Shown piece by piece: positions 10,163-20,355 of a stretch of DNA of 64,000 nt. How positions within the stretch are numbered: position 1 is the first letter of the stretch; every line of letters starts with the position of its first letter. The DNA comes from Paraferrimonas sp. SM1919 (GTDB taxonomy: Bacteria; Pseudomonadota; Gammaproteobacteria; Enterobacterales; Shewanellaceae), in contig NZ_WINH01000001.1 of NCBI RefSeq assembly GCF_010993985.1, positions 206,421 to 270,420 of the forward strand. The letters run 5' to 3'. Below the pieces are notes generated by a model that was not told the origin of the DNA, made no database searches, and was given only the letters and a program-made list of their open reading frames with translations. The translations under genes were made by a program, and so were the position numbers.

Positions 10163-10663
10163 ATGAAAATCATCGCAATATTAATTTCCCTATTAACCCT
10201 TTGTGGTTGTCAGCAACAGCTTGATATTGAAAGGTTACAGCTTATTACAAGTTGGTCTGAAAGCGGCAAAGTAGAACTATACCAAGGCAAGGCCAGTCTG
10301 CCAGCTGCAGCTAATTCCAGCAGTAAAATTATTTTCAAAATACAGCAACAACTTGACACAGATTTAAATCAAGATGGGTTAATGGATAAAATCATTATCT
10401 TGACAGTGGACACTGTCGGCTCTGGGCTATTTTATTATTTATATCCAGTAATCAATGATAATACTCAGGCTATCGCCAAAGAGGGGGTATTAATCGGTGA
10501 TAGGGTCATCATTAAAAATCTTTCGCATCACAGCAACATCATCACTGTACAGTACTTGAAACACACGGTAGAGCAATCATACAGTGAGCATCCACAGTTC
10601 GAATCAGAGCTAAAATGGCAATGGCAACAAGAGTTAGTGGCAATCCCAACAGAGACCCCATAA
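10163..10663 (+). CDS. Small lipoprotein with a calcium-loop-like motif, function unknown
   Basis: 166 residues with a lipoprotein signal peptide and lipobox LCGC (Cys16). The body has no family I recognise. At about residues 71-81 DTDLNQDGLMD follows the DxDxNxDGxxD spacing of EF-hand or dockerin calcium loops, which may mean metal binding. The gene is only 2 bp from the preferred start of the following sensor gene, so the two are probably cotranscribed, and the lipoprotein might act with the sensor's periplasmic domain. That link is inference. Confidence 0.75.
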   Translation: MKIIAILISLLTLCGCQQQLDIERLQLITSWSESGKVELYQGKASLPAAANSSSKIIFKIQQQLDTDLNQDGLMDKIIILTVDTVGSGLFYYLYPVINDNTQAIAKEGVLIGDRVIIKNLSHHSNIITVQYLKHTVEQSYSEHPQFESELKWQWQQELVAIPTETP

Positions 10664-10665
10664 CC

Positions 10666-12822
10666 ATGCCAAACTCTTCCAAATACAAAGCAACCCTAAT
10701 GAACAACAGTGCTCAAATTCAAATAAGCCAAGAGTACGACAACTTTTATAGCGATCCATGGGGGCATCACGGCCTAGTAAGCTATTTATTCAAGTGTTTT
10801 ATTCTGTCATTGCTATTACTTACCCTTTGGCTAAGCTTGTCAAATTCCATAAACCAACATTATCAACAGCAACAGCACACGCAAAGATATTCAGAGCTAC
10901 AAAGCTTCGCTCATTTAATTAGTAAAAACCTGAAACAAAAAAGAAATCAAATAAGTATTCTAGCAAGTTCAAAGCGCTTGCAAGATTTAATCAAAGAAAG
11001 CAATAGTCAAAACCTTAATGAACTAAAACAGTTTTGGCATAACCTAGTTCAAAATTCAGCTAACTTGCTCGCGATAAATTACTATGATCCTCAACTCAAT
11101 CAGATATTAAGTGTAGGTCATACGTCACACCAACTGAATTTAAATGAACAGGCTCAGCGAAACTACAGCTTGCAAGGAATCCATTCTTCAGGGCTGACAA
11201 CAGTATTTAAAAACGGTGAATTAATCTCTGCGATTGAAATGAGCGTCAAGCTCAATAATGGCGGCTACTTAACGGTTGTTTTTCATTTTGATGAAATGAT
11301 CAGCCAATTTCAGCCTCCAGTTGATGAGAACACCTTACCTATTTTAATTTTCTCACAGCAAGGACAATTACTCAGTTACACCTCTCCTGCTGGGCAAACT
11401 GTTGAGGCTTTATCCCTTGAATTACAGAGTGAATTGGATAGCGAACTGCCGCAACTTTTATTTGCAATGACCAAGGAAAGCTTCGGCTTGTATAAGGATG
11501 AATTGTTCACTTTTGTTTTTATGAAAATAAACCTAGCCGGTTACGCAACTAACGAACCATGGTACTACGTTGTTAGTTACTCTAAAAACAGCAGTGAATT
11601 AGCACCAAAAGCTATCGCAAATTTAACAACGATTAGCTTTATTATTTTTAGTTTTATTTGTTTTGTCTTAGTGACCTTACTCCATCTAAATAGCTATCTC
11701 AAAAGAAACCAAAACCACCTTAGTCAGCTCAACCAAGGACTGTCTATAGCCAGTAGCGGTTTGCTTTACTGTAGCCAACATGGCAAGGTTATTTTTGCTA
11801 ACTTAACCGCAGCGAATTTACTCAACATCAATCAACACAGCATTAAAGATATGCATATCGATCAGTTGCTCACTTTACCTATGACGTTTGAGCAATTGAT
11901 GACGACTATGCCTACGCAATCCATTCCTATATTTGTGGCCCAAAAGCATCTAAACGCTCGTTTTCGCCAAATAAACCCAAACTCAGCATCAAGTAATCTA
12001 TATATTTTTGAGTTAACGGACCACAGTGAGCAAGTAAAGTTAAATAACACTATTGAACAGCTGCAAATGGCAAATGATTTTGCTCAAATTTGCTTGTTAG
12101 TTGCCCCCTCTGGCCGTATTTGTTACTGCAATCATCAGGCACAGCTATGGCTTAATAGTTATTCTATGGATCAAAATTCATCCTTAAAAGATTTGTTATT
12201 ACAATTTAAATTAGGTATATGGCCTCAAATCATCCAGTCATGTATCGATAATGGCAACTGGCAAGGCTGGGTTAGTGGGCAAGGAGAAGACGCATCAGGG
12301 CTGGCTATTCAAGCAAATGGACACTTTGATGAACATGGTCATTTATCCTATTTGAACATCTTGCTGTCTCCTCAAAAAAAGCTCTTGCCAATGATTGATA
12401 CTGGCAAACATCAACTTGATCAAATCAAATTGAGCTATTTAGCCTTAACAGAAGCTCAACGAATAAATTGTAAGCTCATTCTATTGAGGTGGGATGCATT
12501 ACAAGTTTCACAATCACTTTTGGAACAGAAGTTATCGGAAATATTGCCTAAAAGCTGTCATTGCTTGCACTATCAGGAAAATAAACTTGTGATTTTCAGT
12601 ATAGGTGACGACCAAAATGCTTACACTCTGGCTCAGGATATCCATTATTTTATTACAGAAAACTTTAGTAATATTAATCTCAATATTGGTATTGCAGGCA
12701 ATCAAAAATTGCAGCCTCTTGAACAATTGCTTCAACATGCCGAAGTCGCCCTTAAACGCTCAACCCAAACTCCGGGGATGCTAATTGGACAAGCTTATAC
12801 CAGAGTAATAAGTAATACCTAG
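10666..12822 (+). CDS. Membrane sensor with PAS-like region and degenerate GGDEF-like C-terminus
   Basis: About 718 residues from the ATG at 10666, chosen because it lies 2 bp after the lipoprotein stop; an upstream in-frame ATG at 10615 would overlap that gene, and 10699 is another option. Order: TM1 (about 38-60), periplasmic sensor of some 260 residues, TM2 (about 321-342), one or two PAS-like segments, and a C-terminal region (about 596-712) that ends like a GGDEF domain (NLNIGIAGN, then a helix ending AEVALKRS). Where active diguanylate cyclases have GGDEF after a Tyr, this protein has QENKL, so cyclase activity is unlikely. No EAL or HD-GYP domain follows. It may be a receptor, scaffold or pseudo-enzyme. 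Confidence 0.72.
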   Translation: MPNSSKYKATLMNNSAQIQISQEYDNFYSDPWGHHGLVSYLFKCFILSLLLLTLWLSLSNSINQHYQQQQHTQRYSELQSFAHLISKNLKQKRNQISILASSKRLQDLIKESNSQNLNELKQFWHNLVQNSANLLAINYYDPQLNQILSVGHTSHQLNLNEQAQRNYSLQGIHSSGLTTVFKNGELISAIEMSVKLNNGGYLTVVFHFDEMISQFQPPVDENTLPILIFSQQGQLLSYTSPAGQTVEALSLELQSELDSELPQLLFAMTKESFGLYKDELFTFVFMKINLAGYATNEPWYYVVSYSKNSSELAPKAIANLTTISFIIFSFICFVLVTLLHLNSYLKRNQNHLSQLNQGLSIASSGLLYCSQHGKVIFANLTAANLLNINQHSIKDMHIDQLLTLPMTFEQLMTTMPTQSIPIFVAQKHLNARFRQINPNSASSNLYIFELTDHSEQVKLNNTIEQLQMANDFAQICLLVAPSGRICYCNHQAQLWLNSYSMDQNSSLKDLLLQFKLGIWPQIIQSCIDNGNWQGWVSGQGEDASGLAIQANGHFDEHGHLSYLNILLSPQKKLLPMIDTGKHQLDQIKLSYLALTEAQRINCKLILLRWDALQVSQSLLEQKLSEILPKSCHCLHYQENKLVIFSIGDDQNAYTLAQDIHYFITENFSNINLNIGIAGNQKLQPLEQLLQHAEVALKRSTQTPGMLIGQAYTRVISNT

Positions 12823-12885
12823 CAAGTAATAGCTCGAACGGTAAACGCTCGATACATTATTCACCTTTACCTTAAGCCTTTACAA

Positions 12886-12918
12886 AATAAAAAGTCGAAC
12901 GTGTCACCACGTTCGACT
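12886..12918 (-). terminator. Terminator of fbaA
   Basis: Eleven-base-pair stem AGTCGAACGTG/CACGTTCGACT followed on the minus strand by TTTTTATTTT, 20 bp after the fbaA stop. Confidence 0.9.
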
Positions 12919-12938
12919 CTAGAGGTTGTACTTTAAAA

Positions 12939-14003
12939 TTAAAGTACTTTAGGATCTAACGCCCCCGATTGGTAGGCTTTATACATCGCCTGTAAGCTCT
13001 TTGGTTTGATCTTATCGGCCATGCCCTCACAGCCAAATTGCTGGTAGCGCTCAATACAAATATCGGTCATCGCATCCTGAGAAGCTTTTAAGAATTTGCG
13101 AGGATCAAATTCACTTGGATTTAAGGCCATGTACTGACGGATGGCGCCAGTAGAAGCAAGACGTAAATCGGTGTCAATATTGACCTTACGCACACCATGC
13201 TTAATACCTTCAATAATCTCTTCTACCGGCACACCATAGGTTTCTGGCATTTCACCGCCATATTGGTTAATAATTTCCAACCAGTTTTGTGGCACTGAAG
13301 ATGAACCATGCATCACTAAGTGAGTATTCGGAATACGGGCATGGATTTCTTTAATGCGGTCGATACGAAGCACGTCACCCGTAGGTTTTTTCTTGAACTT
13401 GTATGCACCGTGGCTAGTCCCTATGGCAATCGCTAAGGCATCAACATGGGTATCTTTAACAAACTGTGCAGCTTCTTCAGGGCTTGTTAGCATTTGATCC
13501 ATGCTAAGGGTACCCTCAGCACCAATACCGTCTTCCTCACCCGCTTTACCTGTCTCAAGCGAACCCAAACAACCAATCTCGCCTTCTACAGACACGCCAC
13601 AGGCATGGGCAAAGGCAACGGTACGACGGGTCACATCAACGTTATAAGCATAATCAGCAGGAGTTTTGCCATCAGCTTTTAGTGAACCATCCATCATTAC
13701 CGATGAAAAACCTAATTGTATCGAACGCTGACAAACATCAGGATCGGTGCCATGGTCTTGATGAATACAGACAGGAATATCAGGATATTGCTCAAGGGCA
13801 GCATTCATTAAGTAGCGTAAAAATTGTGGACGAGCATACTTACGAGCGCCAGCTGATGCTTGCACAATCACAGGGGAATTGGTCACTTCAGCGGCATGCA
13901 TGATGGCACGCATTTGTTCAAGGTTATTTACGTTAAACGCTGGTACACCATAACCATTTTCCGCGGCATGATCGAGTAGTTGACGCATTGAAATTAATGC
14001 CAT
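12939..14003 (-). CDS. fbaA: Fructose-bisphosphate aldolase, class II
   Basis: 354 residues from the ATG at 14003, chosen because AAGGAGA lies directly upstream and family members begin MALISMRQ; an upstream in-frame start would add 25 unrelated residues. It cleaves fructose 1,6-bisphosphate to dihydroxyacetone phosphate and glyceraldehyde 3-phosphate in the cytoplasm. Class II zinc-site and active-site motifs are visible: HQDHGTDP (about 82-89), GTSHGAYKF and VMHGSSS. It lies at the end of the tkt-epd-pgk-fbaA cluster but has its own leader after the pgk terminator, so independent transcription is likely. Confidence 0.97.
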   Translation of the reverse strand: MALISMRQLLDHAAENGYGVPAFNVNNLEQMRAIMHAAEVTNSPVIVQASAGARKYARPQFLRYLMNAALEQYPDIPVCIHQDHGTDPDVCQRSIQLGFSSVMMDGSLKADGKTPADYAYNVDVTRRTVAFAHACGVSVEGEIGCLGSLETGKAGEEDGIGAEGTLSMDQMLTSPEEAAQFVKDTHVDALAIAIGTSHGAYKFKKKPTGDVLRIDRIKEIHARIPNTHLVMHGSSSVPQNWLEIINQYGGEMPETYGVPVEEIIEGIKHGVRKVNIDTDLRLASTGAIRQYMALNPSEFDPRKFLKASQDAMTDICIERYQQFGCEGMADKIKPKSLQAMYKAYQSGALDPKVL

Positions 14004-14080
14004 TTTAGGTCTCCTTTTAAAAGAATTTGAAACTGTAAATTTATTACCTAATTTTGTTGCTATATTTCTATTAGGCATTA

Positions 14081-14107
14081 AAAAAGGCAGCTTATTGCTG
14101 CCTTTTT
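14081..14107 (-). terminator. Terminator between pgk and fbaA
   Basis: Stem AAAAAGGCAGC/GCTGCCTTTTT with a TTATT-type loop, 1 bp past the pgk stop. It should reduce read-through into fbaA. Confidence 0.85.
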
Positions 14108-14108
14108 G

Positions 14109-15290
14109 TTAACTTTGCTGAGCGCGGCTCTCTAAGATTTCTACCGCTGGAAGTTTTTTACCTTCCAGGAACTCCAAGAAGGCCCCCCCACCGGTTGAGA
14201 TATAAGACACTTTATCCGCAATGCCATATTTATCTACCGCCGCTAAGGTATCCCCACCGCCTGCAATTGAGAAAGCATCGCTTTGGGCAATCGCTTCGGC
14301 AATGGCTTTAGTGCCTTCACCAAATTGATCAAATTCGAATACACCTACAGGACCATTCCAGACGATAGTGCCCGCATTTTTAAGAATATCAGCCAAGGCT
14401 GCTGCGCTATCTGGACCGATATCAAAAATCATATCCTCATTACCACACTCATCAACTGACTTAAGCGTAGCAGAAGCATTTGGGCTAAACTCAGCAGCCA
14501 CCACAATGTCGCTTGGTACAGGAATATCACCGCCATTGGCTTGGGCGTTCGCGACTAGACGCTGAGCTTCTTCAATAAGGTCGGCTTCATAAAGAGACTT
14601 ACCCACTTGGTGACCCGCTGCAGCAATAAAGGTATTGGCAATACCACCACCAACAACCAGTTGATCAACGATGTTTGACAGACTGTCTAAGACGGTAAGC
14701 TTGGTCGATACTTTAGAGCCGCCCACAATCGCCACTAGTGGACGTTTAGGATTATCTAGCGCTTTACCAAGTGCTTCTAATTCACCCTGTAATAATGGGC
14801 CGGCACAGGCAACCGGGGCAAACTTAGCCACACCATGGGTAGACGCTTGGGCACGGTGCGCGGTACCAAAGGCATCCATCACATATACGTCACATAGGGC
14901 TGCCATCTTCTTAGCTAGGACATCATCATTGGCTTTTTCGCCGACATTAAAGCGTACGTTTTCAAATACAGCCACTTGGTTGTCAGCTAAGGTCACGCCG
15001 TCTAAATAGTCTTTTACTAAAACGACTTCTTGGCTTAGGGCTTCATTTAAGTAGTCCACCACTGGAGCTAAAGAAAATTCAGAGTTGAATTCGCCTTCAG
15101 TAGGACGGCCTAAATGGCTCATTAACATTACCTGAGCCCCTTTTTCCAAGGCCAGCTTAATGGTCGGTAACGCCGCACGTAGACGTGCATCTGAAGTGAC
15201 TTTGCCATCACTAACAGGCACATTAAGATCTTGACGTATAAGAACTTTCTTATTTGCCAAATCTAAATCGGTCATGTTTACAACAGACAT
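14109..15290 (-). CDS. pgk: Phosphoglycerate kinase
   Basis: 393 residues, close to the 387 of the Escherichia coli enzyme, and starting [12 protein letters not shown] just as the enteric protein does. It transfers the phosphate of 1,3-bisphosphoglycerate to ADP in glycolysis and runs in reverse in gluconeogenesis. Visible motifs are the substrate-binding RQDLNVP (19-25), SHLGRP (about 59-64), GGSKVSTK near 195, and the nucleotide loop GGGDTLAA near 345. The ribosome site AAAGGA precedes the ATG. It is 9 bp downstream of epd, so the two are cotranscribed. Confidence 0.98.
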   Translation of the reverse strand: MSVVNMTDLDLANKKVLIRQDLNVPVSDGKVTSDARLRAALPTIKLALEKGAQVMLMSHLGRPTEGEFNSEFSLAPVVDYLNEALSQEVVLVKDYLDGVTLADNQVAVFENVRFNVGEKANDDVLAKKMAALCDVYVMDAFGTAHRAQASTHGVAKFAPVACAGPLLQGELEALGKALDNPKRPLVAIVGGSKVSTKLTVLDSLSNIVDQLVVGGGIANTFIAAAGHQVGKSLYEADLIEEAQRLVANAQANGGDIPVPSDIVVAAEFSPNASATLKSVDECGNEDMIFDIGPDSAAALADILKNAGTIVWNGPVGVFEFDQFGEGTKAIAEAIAQSDAFSIAGGGDTLAAVDKYGIADKVSYISTGGGAFLEFLEGKKLPAVEILESRAQQS

Positions 15291-15299
15291 AATAATCCT

Positions 15300-16328
15300 T
15301 TAAGAATTTAAATTTTGAACTTTTCTTCTGGTTAACGCCATAGTCAATGCGTTATCTAGCATTCTATTGGCAAAGCCCCATTCGTTATCACACCATAATA
15401 ATAGCTTAACGAGGTGGCCATCACTGACCCGAGTTTGAGTGCCGTCAACAATACACGAATGGCTATCATGATTAAAGTCACTTGATACCAAAGGATCATG
15501 AACAAAATCAACGAGACCGTAAAACTGATTCTTAGAGGCCTGCTCTAAGATGTCATTTACTGAATCAATGTTAACTTTCTTTTTCAGCATAAGCGTCACG
15601 TCCATAGCAGTGACATTAACGGTAGGTACGCGGACAGAGATAGCCTCAAACTTATCTTGTAAATGCGGTAAAATACGCTCAATACCTTTAGCCAATTTAG
15701 TATCTACTGGAATAATAGACTGACTCGCGGCTCGAGTTAAACGTAAATCTTGATGATAAGCATCGATAACTTGCTGATCATTCATCGCTGAATGAATGGT
15801 GGTGATAGCACCACTGGTGATTTTAAAAGCGTCATCTAATAATTGTATCACTGGTACACTGCAATTCGTGGTGCATGATGCATTTGAAACGATGGTTTCA
15901 GTACCATTTAAAATAGCATCATTCACGCCAGTTACTATGGTAGCATCGACATCAGCTGAGGCTGGGTTACTCACCAGAACTTGCTTGGCACCTGCATCAA
16001 TATGTTGCTGTAATTGTGCTCGTGTTTTAAGAGTACCTGTCGCTTCAAAAACAATATCAATGCCTTCCCAAGGAAGTTTGCTGATATCCGTTTCATTAAA
16101 TACTTTGATTCTGTCATGGCCAACTCTAATACACTCATCATCAAGTGATACATTAAGCTCAAAACGACCATGGGTGGTATCAAATTTAGTCAGATGGACC
16201 ATAGCTTCAGCAGAAGCAAGTTCATTAATGGCGACAATTTGAATTCTTTGTCTGTGACCAGATTCATAAAGAGCGCGCAAGATGGAACGACCAATACGTC
16301 CATAACCATTAATCGCCACTCTAATCAT
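15300..16328 (-). CDS. epd: Erythrose-4-phosphate dehydrogenase
   Basis: 342 residues of the GAPDH fold. The N-terminal NAD-binding motif is [11 protein letters not shown] (8-18), and the catalytic Cys lies in SNASCTTNC (about 152-160). Sequence details around the active site and position between tkt and pgk match Escherichia coli Epd, which oxidises erythrose 4-phosphate to 4-phosphoerythronate in pyridoxal phosphate synthesis. The product of the adjacent transketolase supplies erythrose 4-phosphate. A glycolytic GAPDH is the alternative, but the context favours Epd. Confidence 0.92.
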   Translation of the reverse strand: MIRVAINGYGRIGRSILRALYESGHRQRIQIVAINELASAEAMVHLTKFDTTHGRFELNVSLDDECIRVGHDRIKVFNETDISKLPWEGIDIVFEATGTLKTRAQLQQHIDAGAKQVLVSNPASADVDATIVTGVNDAILNGTETIVSNASCTTNCSVPVIQLLDDAFKITSGAITTIHSAMNDQQVIDAYHQDLRLTRAASQSIIPVDTKLAKGIERILPHLQDKFEAISVRVPTVNVTAMDVTLMLKKKVNIDSVNDILEQASKNQFYGLVDFVHDPLVSSDFNHDSHSCIVDGTQTRVSDGHLVKLLLWCDNEWGFANRMLDNALTMALTRRKVQNLNS

Positions 16329-16350
16329 ATACTTTGCCTTTGTTCATCAG

Positions 16351-16378
16351 AAAAAACGCCCTGACTTATCAGGGCGTT
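16351..16378 (-). terminator. Terminator of tkt
   Basis: Stem AACGCCCTGA/TCAGGGCGTT followed by six T on the minus strand, between tkt and epd. epd therefore needs read-through or its own promoter. Confidence 0.88.
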
Positions 16379-16386
16379 GATTTTAA

Positions 16387-18378
16387 TTATAAGCTATTGG
16401 CAGCGTTTACGATGTTTTCACTAGTAAAGCCAAACATTTTAAACAGTTCACCTGCAGGTGCAGATTCACCAAAGCTGTTCATAGCAATGATTTTACCGTT
16501 TAAACCAACATACTTAAACCAAAAATCTGCAATACCAGCTTCAACGGCAATGCGTTTGCTCACATTTTGAGGTAACACTTTGGCTTTATAGCTGTCTTCT
16601 TGAGCATCGAACACATTGGTGTTTGGCATAGACACTACACGAACCGCTTTACCCTGTTGCTCTAGGGTCGCTGCCGCTTCCATAGTAATGCCAACTTCAG
16701 AGCCGGTTGCGATTAGAATAATTTCAGGTTCACCTTGGCTATCTTTTAGGATGTAACCACCCTTTGCCACGTTCGCTAGTTGCTCGGCATCACGAGATTG
16801 CTGAGCTAGGTTCTGGCGAGAGAAGATTAAGCTTGATGGACCATCGTTACGCTCAAGAGCGTGTTTCCAAGCAATCGCAGACTCAACCTGATCACATGGA
16901 CGCCAAGTGCTCATGTTCGGTGTTTGACGAAGGCTGGCAATTTGCTCTACAGGTTGGTGAGTTGGACCATCTTCACCCAGGCCAATTGAATCATGGGTGT
17001 ATACGAAAATAGCGCGCTGTTTCATCAGTGCTGCCATACGTACCGCATTACGAGCGTATTCCATAAACATTAGGAAAGTAGCACCGTAAGGGATTAGACC
17101 ACCGTGCAGGGCAATACCATTCATAATGGCAGACATACCAAACTCACGTACACCGTAGTGTAGGTAGTTACCTGAAGCGTCATCAGCACTAATCGCTTTA
17201 GAACCTGACCACATGGTTAGGTTAGATGGTGCAAGATCAGCAGAACCACCGTTTAGCTCTGGCAGTAATTTACCAAAGGCTTCTAGTGAGTTTTGCGATG
17301 CTTTACGAGATGCAATGTCTGCTGGGTTGTTTTGTAACTCATTAATAAAGGCATCCGCTTGGGCAGAGAAGTCACTTGGTAGGTCGCCTTTCATGCGGCG
17401 CTCGAATTCAGCCGCTAATTCTGGGTGGGCTGCCGCGTAGGCCGCTAGTTTTTCATTCCAAGCAGACTCAGATGCACCGCCTTTAGCATTTTGGTTCCAC
17501 TGGCTGTATACATCAGCTGGCACTTCAAATGGGGCGTGTGGCCAATTCATAAATTCACGTGCTGCGGCAATTTCTGCATCACCTAGTGGTGCACCGTGGC
17601 AATCGTGTGAACCAGATTTGTTAGGAGACCCCCAACCAATAATGGTCTTACAACAAATTAGAGTAGGACGTGCAGTTTCTGCTTTAGCTTCGTTAATCGC
17701 AGCTGCAATGGCGTCGCTGTCGTGACCATCTACGCCAGCAATCACATGCCAGCCGTATGATTCAAAACGCTTAACCGTATCGTCGGTGAACCAACCTTCT
17801 ACTTCACCATCAATAGAAATACCGTTGTCATCCCAAAATGCCACTAGCTTACCTAAGCCTAAGGTACCGGCTAATGAACAGGCTTCGTGAGAGATACCTT
17901 CCATTAAACAACCATCGCCCATAAAGGCATAGGTAAAGTGATCAACAATATCATGACCTGGTTGGTTAAACTGAGCGGCTAGGTTTTTCTCGGCAATGGC
18001 CATACCTACGGCATTACAGATACCTTGACCTAAAGGACCTGTGGTGGTTTCTACACCTGGAGCATAGCCATACTCTGGATGACCTGGAGTGCGAGAATGT
18101 AATTGACGGAATTGCTTTAAGTCTTCAATACCTAAATCGTAACCAGATAGGTGTAATAAAGAATACAGAAGCATCGAGCCATGGCCATTAGATAATACAA
18201 AACGGTCGCGGTTGTACCAATCAGGATTACTAGGGTTGTGGTTTAAAAAATCACGCCATAGTACTTCAGCAATATCAGCCATCCCCATTGGAGCACCTGG
18301 GTGGCCTGAATTTGCCTGCTGAACGGCATCCATACTCAACGCACGGATAGCGTTGGCGAGTTCTTTACGCGAAGACAT
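16387..18378 (-). CDS. tkt: Transketolase
   Basis: 663 residues, the standard length of bacterial transketolase. The thiamine diphosphate-binding region is visible as [13 protein letters not shown] (about 153-165), followed by the metal-binding DDNGISIDG (about 183-191). Starts [20 protein letters not shown] as in enterics. The enzyme moves two-carbon units between sugar phosphates in the pentose phosphate pathway and makes erythrose 4-phosphate. The ribosome site AAGGATAAG precedes the ATG. It is divergent from metK across a 421-bp region. Confidence 0.98.
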   Translation of the reverse strand: MSSRKELANAIRALSMDAVQQANSGHPGAPMGMADIAEVLWRDFLNHNPSNPDWYNRDRFVLSNGHGSMLLYSLLHLSGYDLGIEDLKQFRQLHSRTPGHPEYGYAPGVETTTGPLGQGICNAVGMAIAEKNLAAQFNQPGHDIVDHFTYAFMGDGCLMEGISHEACSLAGTLGLGKLVAFWDDNGISIDGEVEGWFTDDTVKRFESYGWHVIAGVDGHDSDAIAAAINEAKAETARPTLICCKTIIGWGSPNKSGSHDCHGAPLGDAEIAAAREFMNWPHAPFEVPADVYSQWNQNAKGGASESAWNEKLAAYAAAHPELAAEFERRMKGDLPSDFSAQADAFINELQNNPADIASRKASQNSLEAFGKLLPELNGGSADLAPSNLTMWSGSKAISADDASGNYLHYGVREFGMSAIMNGIALHGGLIPYGATFLMFMEYARNAVRMAALMKQRAIFVYTHDSIGLGEDGPTHQPVEQIASLRQTPNMSTWRPCDQVESAIAWKHALERNDGPSSLIFSRQNLAQQSRDAEQLANVAKGGYILKDSQGEPEIILIATGSEVGITMEAAATLEQQGKAVRVVSMPNTNVFDAQEDSYKAKVLPQNVSKRIAVEAGIADFWFKYVGLNGKIIAMNSFGESAPAGELFKMFGFTSENIVNAANSL

Positions 18379-18625
18379 GGTCTTATCCTTTTATGATTTA
18401 TGTAGCAATTTTCAGTACGCTATTCTCTACAAACACAGAGTGTAGCGCAAATAAAATAAGCTGAACCTGAGCTAAAATTATCTTTACCGTGTAAATAGTA
18501 AAAACTTAAGCCACATTTAGCTACATAAACAACACAAAAGCTATGCTCCTAAAAGGTTAGCTTTTATTTTGAACTATACTTGATGCCGTATTTTGCAACC
18601 ACCAAAATGATCTTAATAAACTGAA

Positions 18626-18670
18626 AAACAGTTATATAGACTGTTTGACTGTGTTCACAAAACAGTCAAA
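18626..18670. promoter_or_regulatory. Overlapping inverted repeats, candidate operator
   Basis: Two palindromes sit side by side: AAACAGT/ACTGTTT (18626-18632 with 18640-18646, 7-base spacer) and TTTGACTGT/ACAGTCAAA (18644-18652 with 18662-18670, 9-base spacer). They share an ACTGTTTGACTGT core. The arrangement suggests a dimeric regulator, or a hairpin if transcribed. The regulator is unknown. Confidence 0.4.
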
Positions 18671-18735
18671 ACATAGGCACTTATGATCACTTTTTTGATT
18701 TCGGTAGTGCCAAATCTGTTTTTTTTATTTAGAAT

Positions 18736-18767
18736 AGACGTCTAGATGTAAAAACATCCACACGTAT
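18736..18767 (+). promoter_or_regulatory. MetJ operator: four tandem met boxes upstream of metK
   Basis: Four consecutive 8-bp units: AGACGTCT (perfect consensus), AGATGTAA, AAACATCC and ACACGTAT. MetJ binds tandem met boxes cooperatively with S-adenosylmethionine as corepressor. The site ends 32 bp before the metK ATG, so feedback repression by the product of MetK is expected. Confidence 0.82.
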
Positions 18768-18799
18768 TAACCGCTAAAGATAAGTGAGACCGTTAAATT

Positions 18800-19951
18800 A
18801 TGGCTAAACATTTATTCACTTCAGAATCTGTATCTGAAGGTCATCCAGATAAAATCGCCGATCAGATTTCTGATGCTGTACTTGACGCCATTTTAGAACA
18901 AGATCCAAAAGCACGCGTCGCTTGTGAAACTTATGTAAAAACCGGCATGGTAATGGTTGGTGGTGAGATCACCACTTCTGCATGGGTCGATATTGAAGAA
19001 TTGACTCGTAAAACCGTGCGCGAAATTGGTTACACCCATTCAGACATGGGTTTTGATGCTGATTCCTGTGCTGTACTCAACGTGGTTGGTAAACAGTCAC
19101 CTGACATTAACCAAGGTGTTGACCGTGCTGACCCACGGGAACAAGGTGCAGGCGACCAAGGTCTGATGTTTGGTTATGCGTCAAACGAAACCGACGTCTT
19201 AATGCCAGCGCCGATTACTTACGCTCACCGCTTAGTGAAGCGTCAAGCAGAAGTTCGTAAAAACGGTACTTTGCCATGGTTGCGTCCAGATGCTAAGTCA
19301 CAGGTAACCTTTGCCTATGAAAATGGCATTATTACTGGTATTGATGCGGTAGTGCTTTCTACTCAACACTGCGATTCTATTTCTCAAGCTGACCTTGTAG
19401 AAGCGGTACGTGAAGAAATTATTAAACCAGAACTACCAGAAAAGTGGATCAACAAAGACACCAAATTCTTTATCAACCCAACTGGCCGTTTTGTTATTGG
19501 TGGTCCAATGGGGGATTGTGGTCTAACTGGTCGTAAGATCATCGTTGACACATATGGTGGCATGGCCCGTCATGGCGGTGGTGCTTTCTCTGGTAAAGAT
19601 CCATCTAAGGTTGACCGAAGTGCCGCTTATGCCGGTCGTTATGTTGCTAAAAACTTAGTCGCAGCAGGAGTGGCAGACAAGTGTGAAATTCAAATTTCAT
19701 ACGCTATTGGTGTTGCTGAACCAACGTCTATTTCCGTAGAGACCTTTGGTACAGCCAAAATTTCCGAAGAAAAGATCAATGAGTTAGTTCGTCGTCACTT
19801 CGACCTACGCCCTTATGGTCTGATAGAAATGTTGGATCTAAATCGTCCAATTTATCTACCTACAGCAGCATACGGTCACTTTGGTCGCGAAGAGTTCCCA
19901 TGGGAACGCACAGACAAAGCTGAAGCCATTCGTGCTGACGCTGGTTTATAA
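18800..19951 (+). CDS. metK: S-adenosylmethionine synthetase
   Basis: 383 residues, the usual length. MetK makes S-adenosylmethionine from ATP and methionine in the cytoplasm. Visible family motifs are the ATP-binding [13 protein letters not shown] (14-26), the signature [11 protein letters not shown] (about 115-125) and the phosphate-binding [10 protein letters not shown] (about 259-268). The MetJ boxes upstream indicate control by methionine supply. It is a single gene ended by a strong terminator. Confidence 0.98.
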   Translation: MAKHLFTSESVSEGHPDKIADQISDAVLDAILEQDPKARVACETYVKTGMVMVGGEITTSAWVDIEELTRKTVREIGYTHSDMGFDADSCAVLNVVGKQSPDINQGVDRADPREQGAGDQGLMFGYASNETDVLMPAPITYAHRLVKRQAEVRKNGTLPWLRPDAKSQVTFAYENGIITGIDAVVLSTQHCDSISQADLVEAVREEIIKPELPEKWINKDTKFFINPTGRFVIGGPMGDCGLTGRKIIVDTYGGMARHGGGAFSGKDPSKVDRSAAYAGRYVAKNLVAAGVADKCEIQISYAIGVAEPTSISVETFGTAKISEEKINELVRRHFDLRPYGLIEMLDLNRPIYLPTAAYGHFGREEFPWERTDKAEAIRADAGL

Positions 19952-19970
19952 CCAGCCATACTAATTATCG

Positions 19971-19997
19971 ATACCCGCCTTGTGCGGGTATTTTTTT
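19971..19997 (+). terminator. Terminator of metK
   Basis: Stem ATACCCGC/GCGGGTAT followed by seven T, 19 bp after the stop codon. Confidence 0.92.
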
Positions 19998-20040
19998 ATT
20001 CGCACATCAGAAGATAGAAAATCAGCATAATTTCAGATAT

Positions 20041-20286
20041 TTGCTACATTTATTAAATGGTAAAAAAAATCAGTCTAAAGCACTACACTATATTTTAGGA
20101 ACGCTAACGAAAGCACTTATCTGCCAATGTCCAAATTGCAAACAAGAGTCTTCGTTCCTGAGGGTCAAACGTAAGTTTATTGAGAAAATTTTACACTTCA
20201 ACCATGCCAAAATGCGATGTCGTTGTTGCCATAATACCTTTTGGTGCGATAAAGAAATTAACCCTTCCAGTAAATTAATGACATAA
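20041..20286 (+). CDS. Small zinc-ribbon-like hypothetical protein
   Basis: Open frame of 81 codons starting at TTG; no ATG is available in frame near the start, and the first residues are uncertain. Two cysteine pairs, CPNC (residues 30-33) and CRCC (60-63), are separated by a basic segment and followed by NTFWC. This is the spacing of a zinc-ribbon fold, and small proteins of this pattern are widespread and uncharacterised. The preserved Cys pairs argue for a real gene, but the weak start and short length leave doubt. Confidence 0.5.
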   Translation: MLHLLNGKKNQSKALHYILGTLTKALICQCPNCKQESSFLRVKRKFIEKILHFNHAKMRCRCCHNTFWCDKEINPSSKLMT

Positions 20287-20320
20287 AAAAAACCCCAATA
20301 ATTGCTGTCCAACTATTAGG
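20285..20320 (-). terminator. Terminator of the TorF-type gene
   Basis: Minus-strand stem CCCTAATA/TATTGGGG (one G-T pair) followed by eight T, 36 bp after the stop codon. Confidence 0.8.
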
Positions 20321-20355
20321 GCTCAGTTCAGTCCAAGTATTTCTTGGCAATCAAC

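Larger units (their letters stand above)
18379..18799. other. 421-bp divergent intergenic region between tkt and metK
   Basis: No gene is seen here. The region holds a set of ACAGT/ACTGT inverted repeats (18626-18670) and four tandem MetJ boxes (18736-18767) close to metK. The rest is AT-rich and presumably contains both promoters. Confidence 0.8.
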
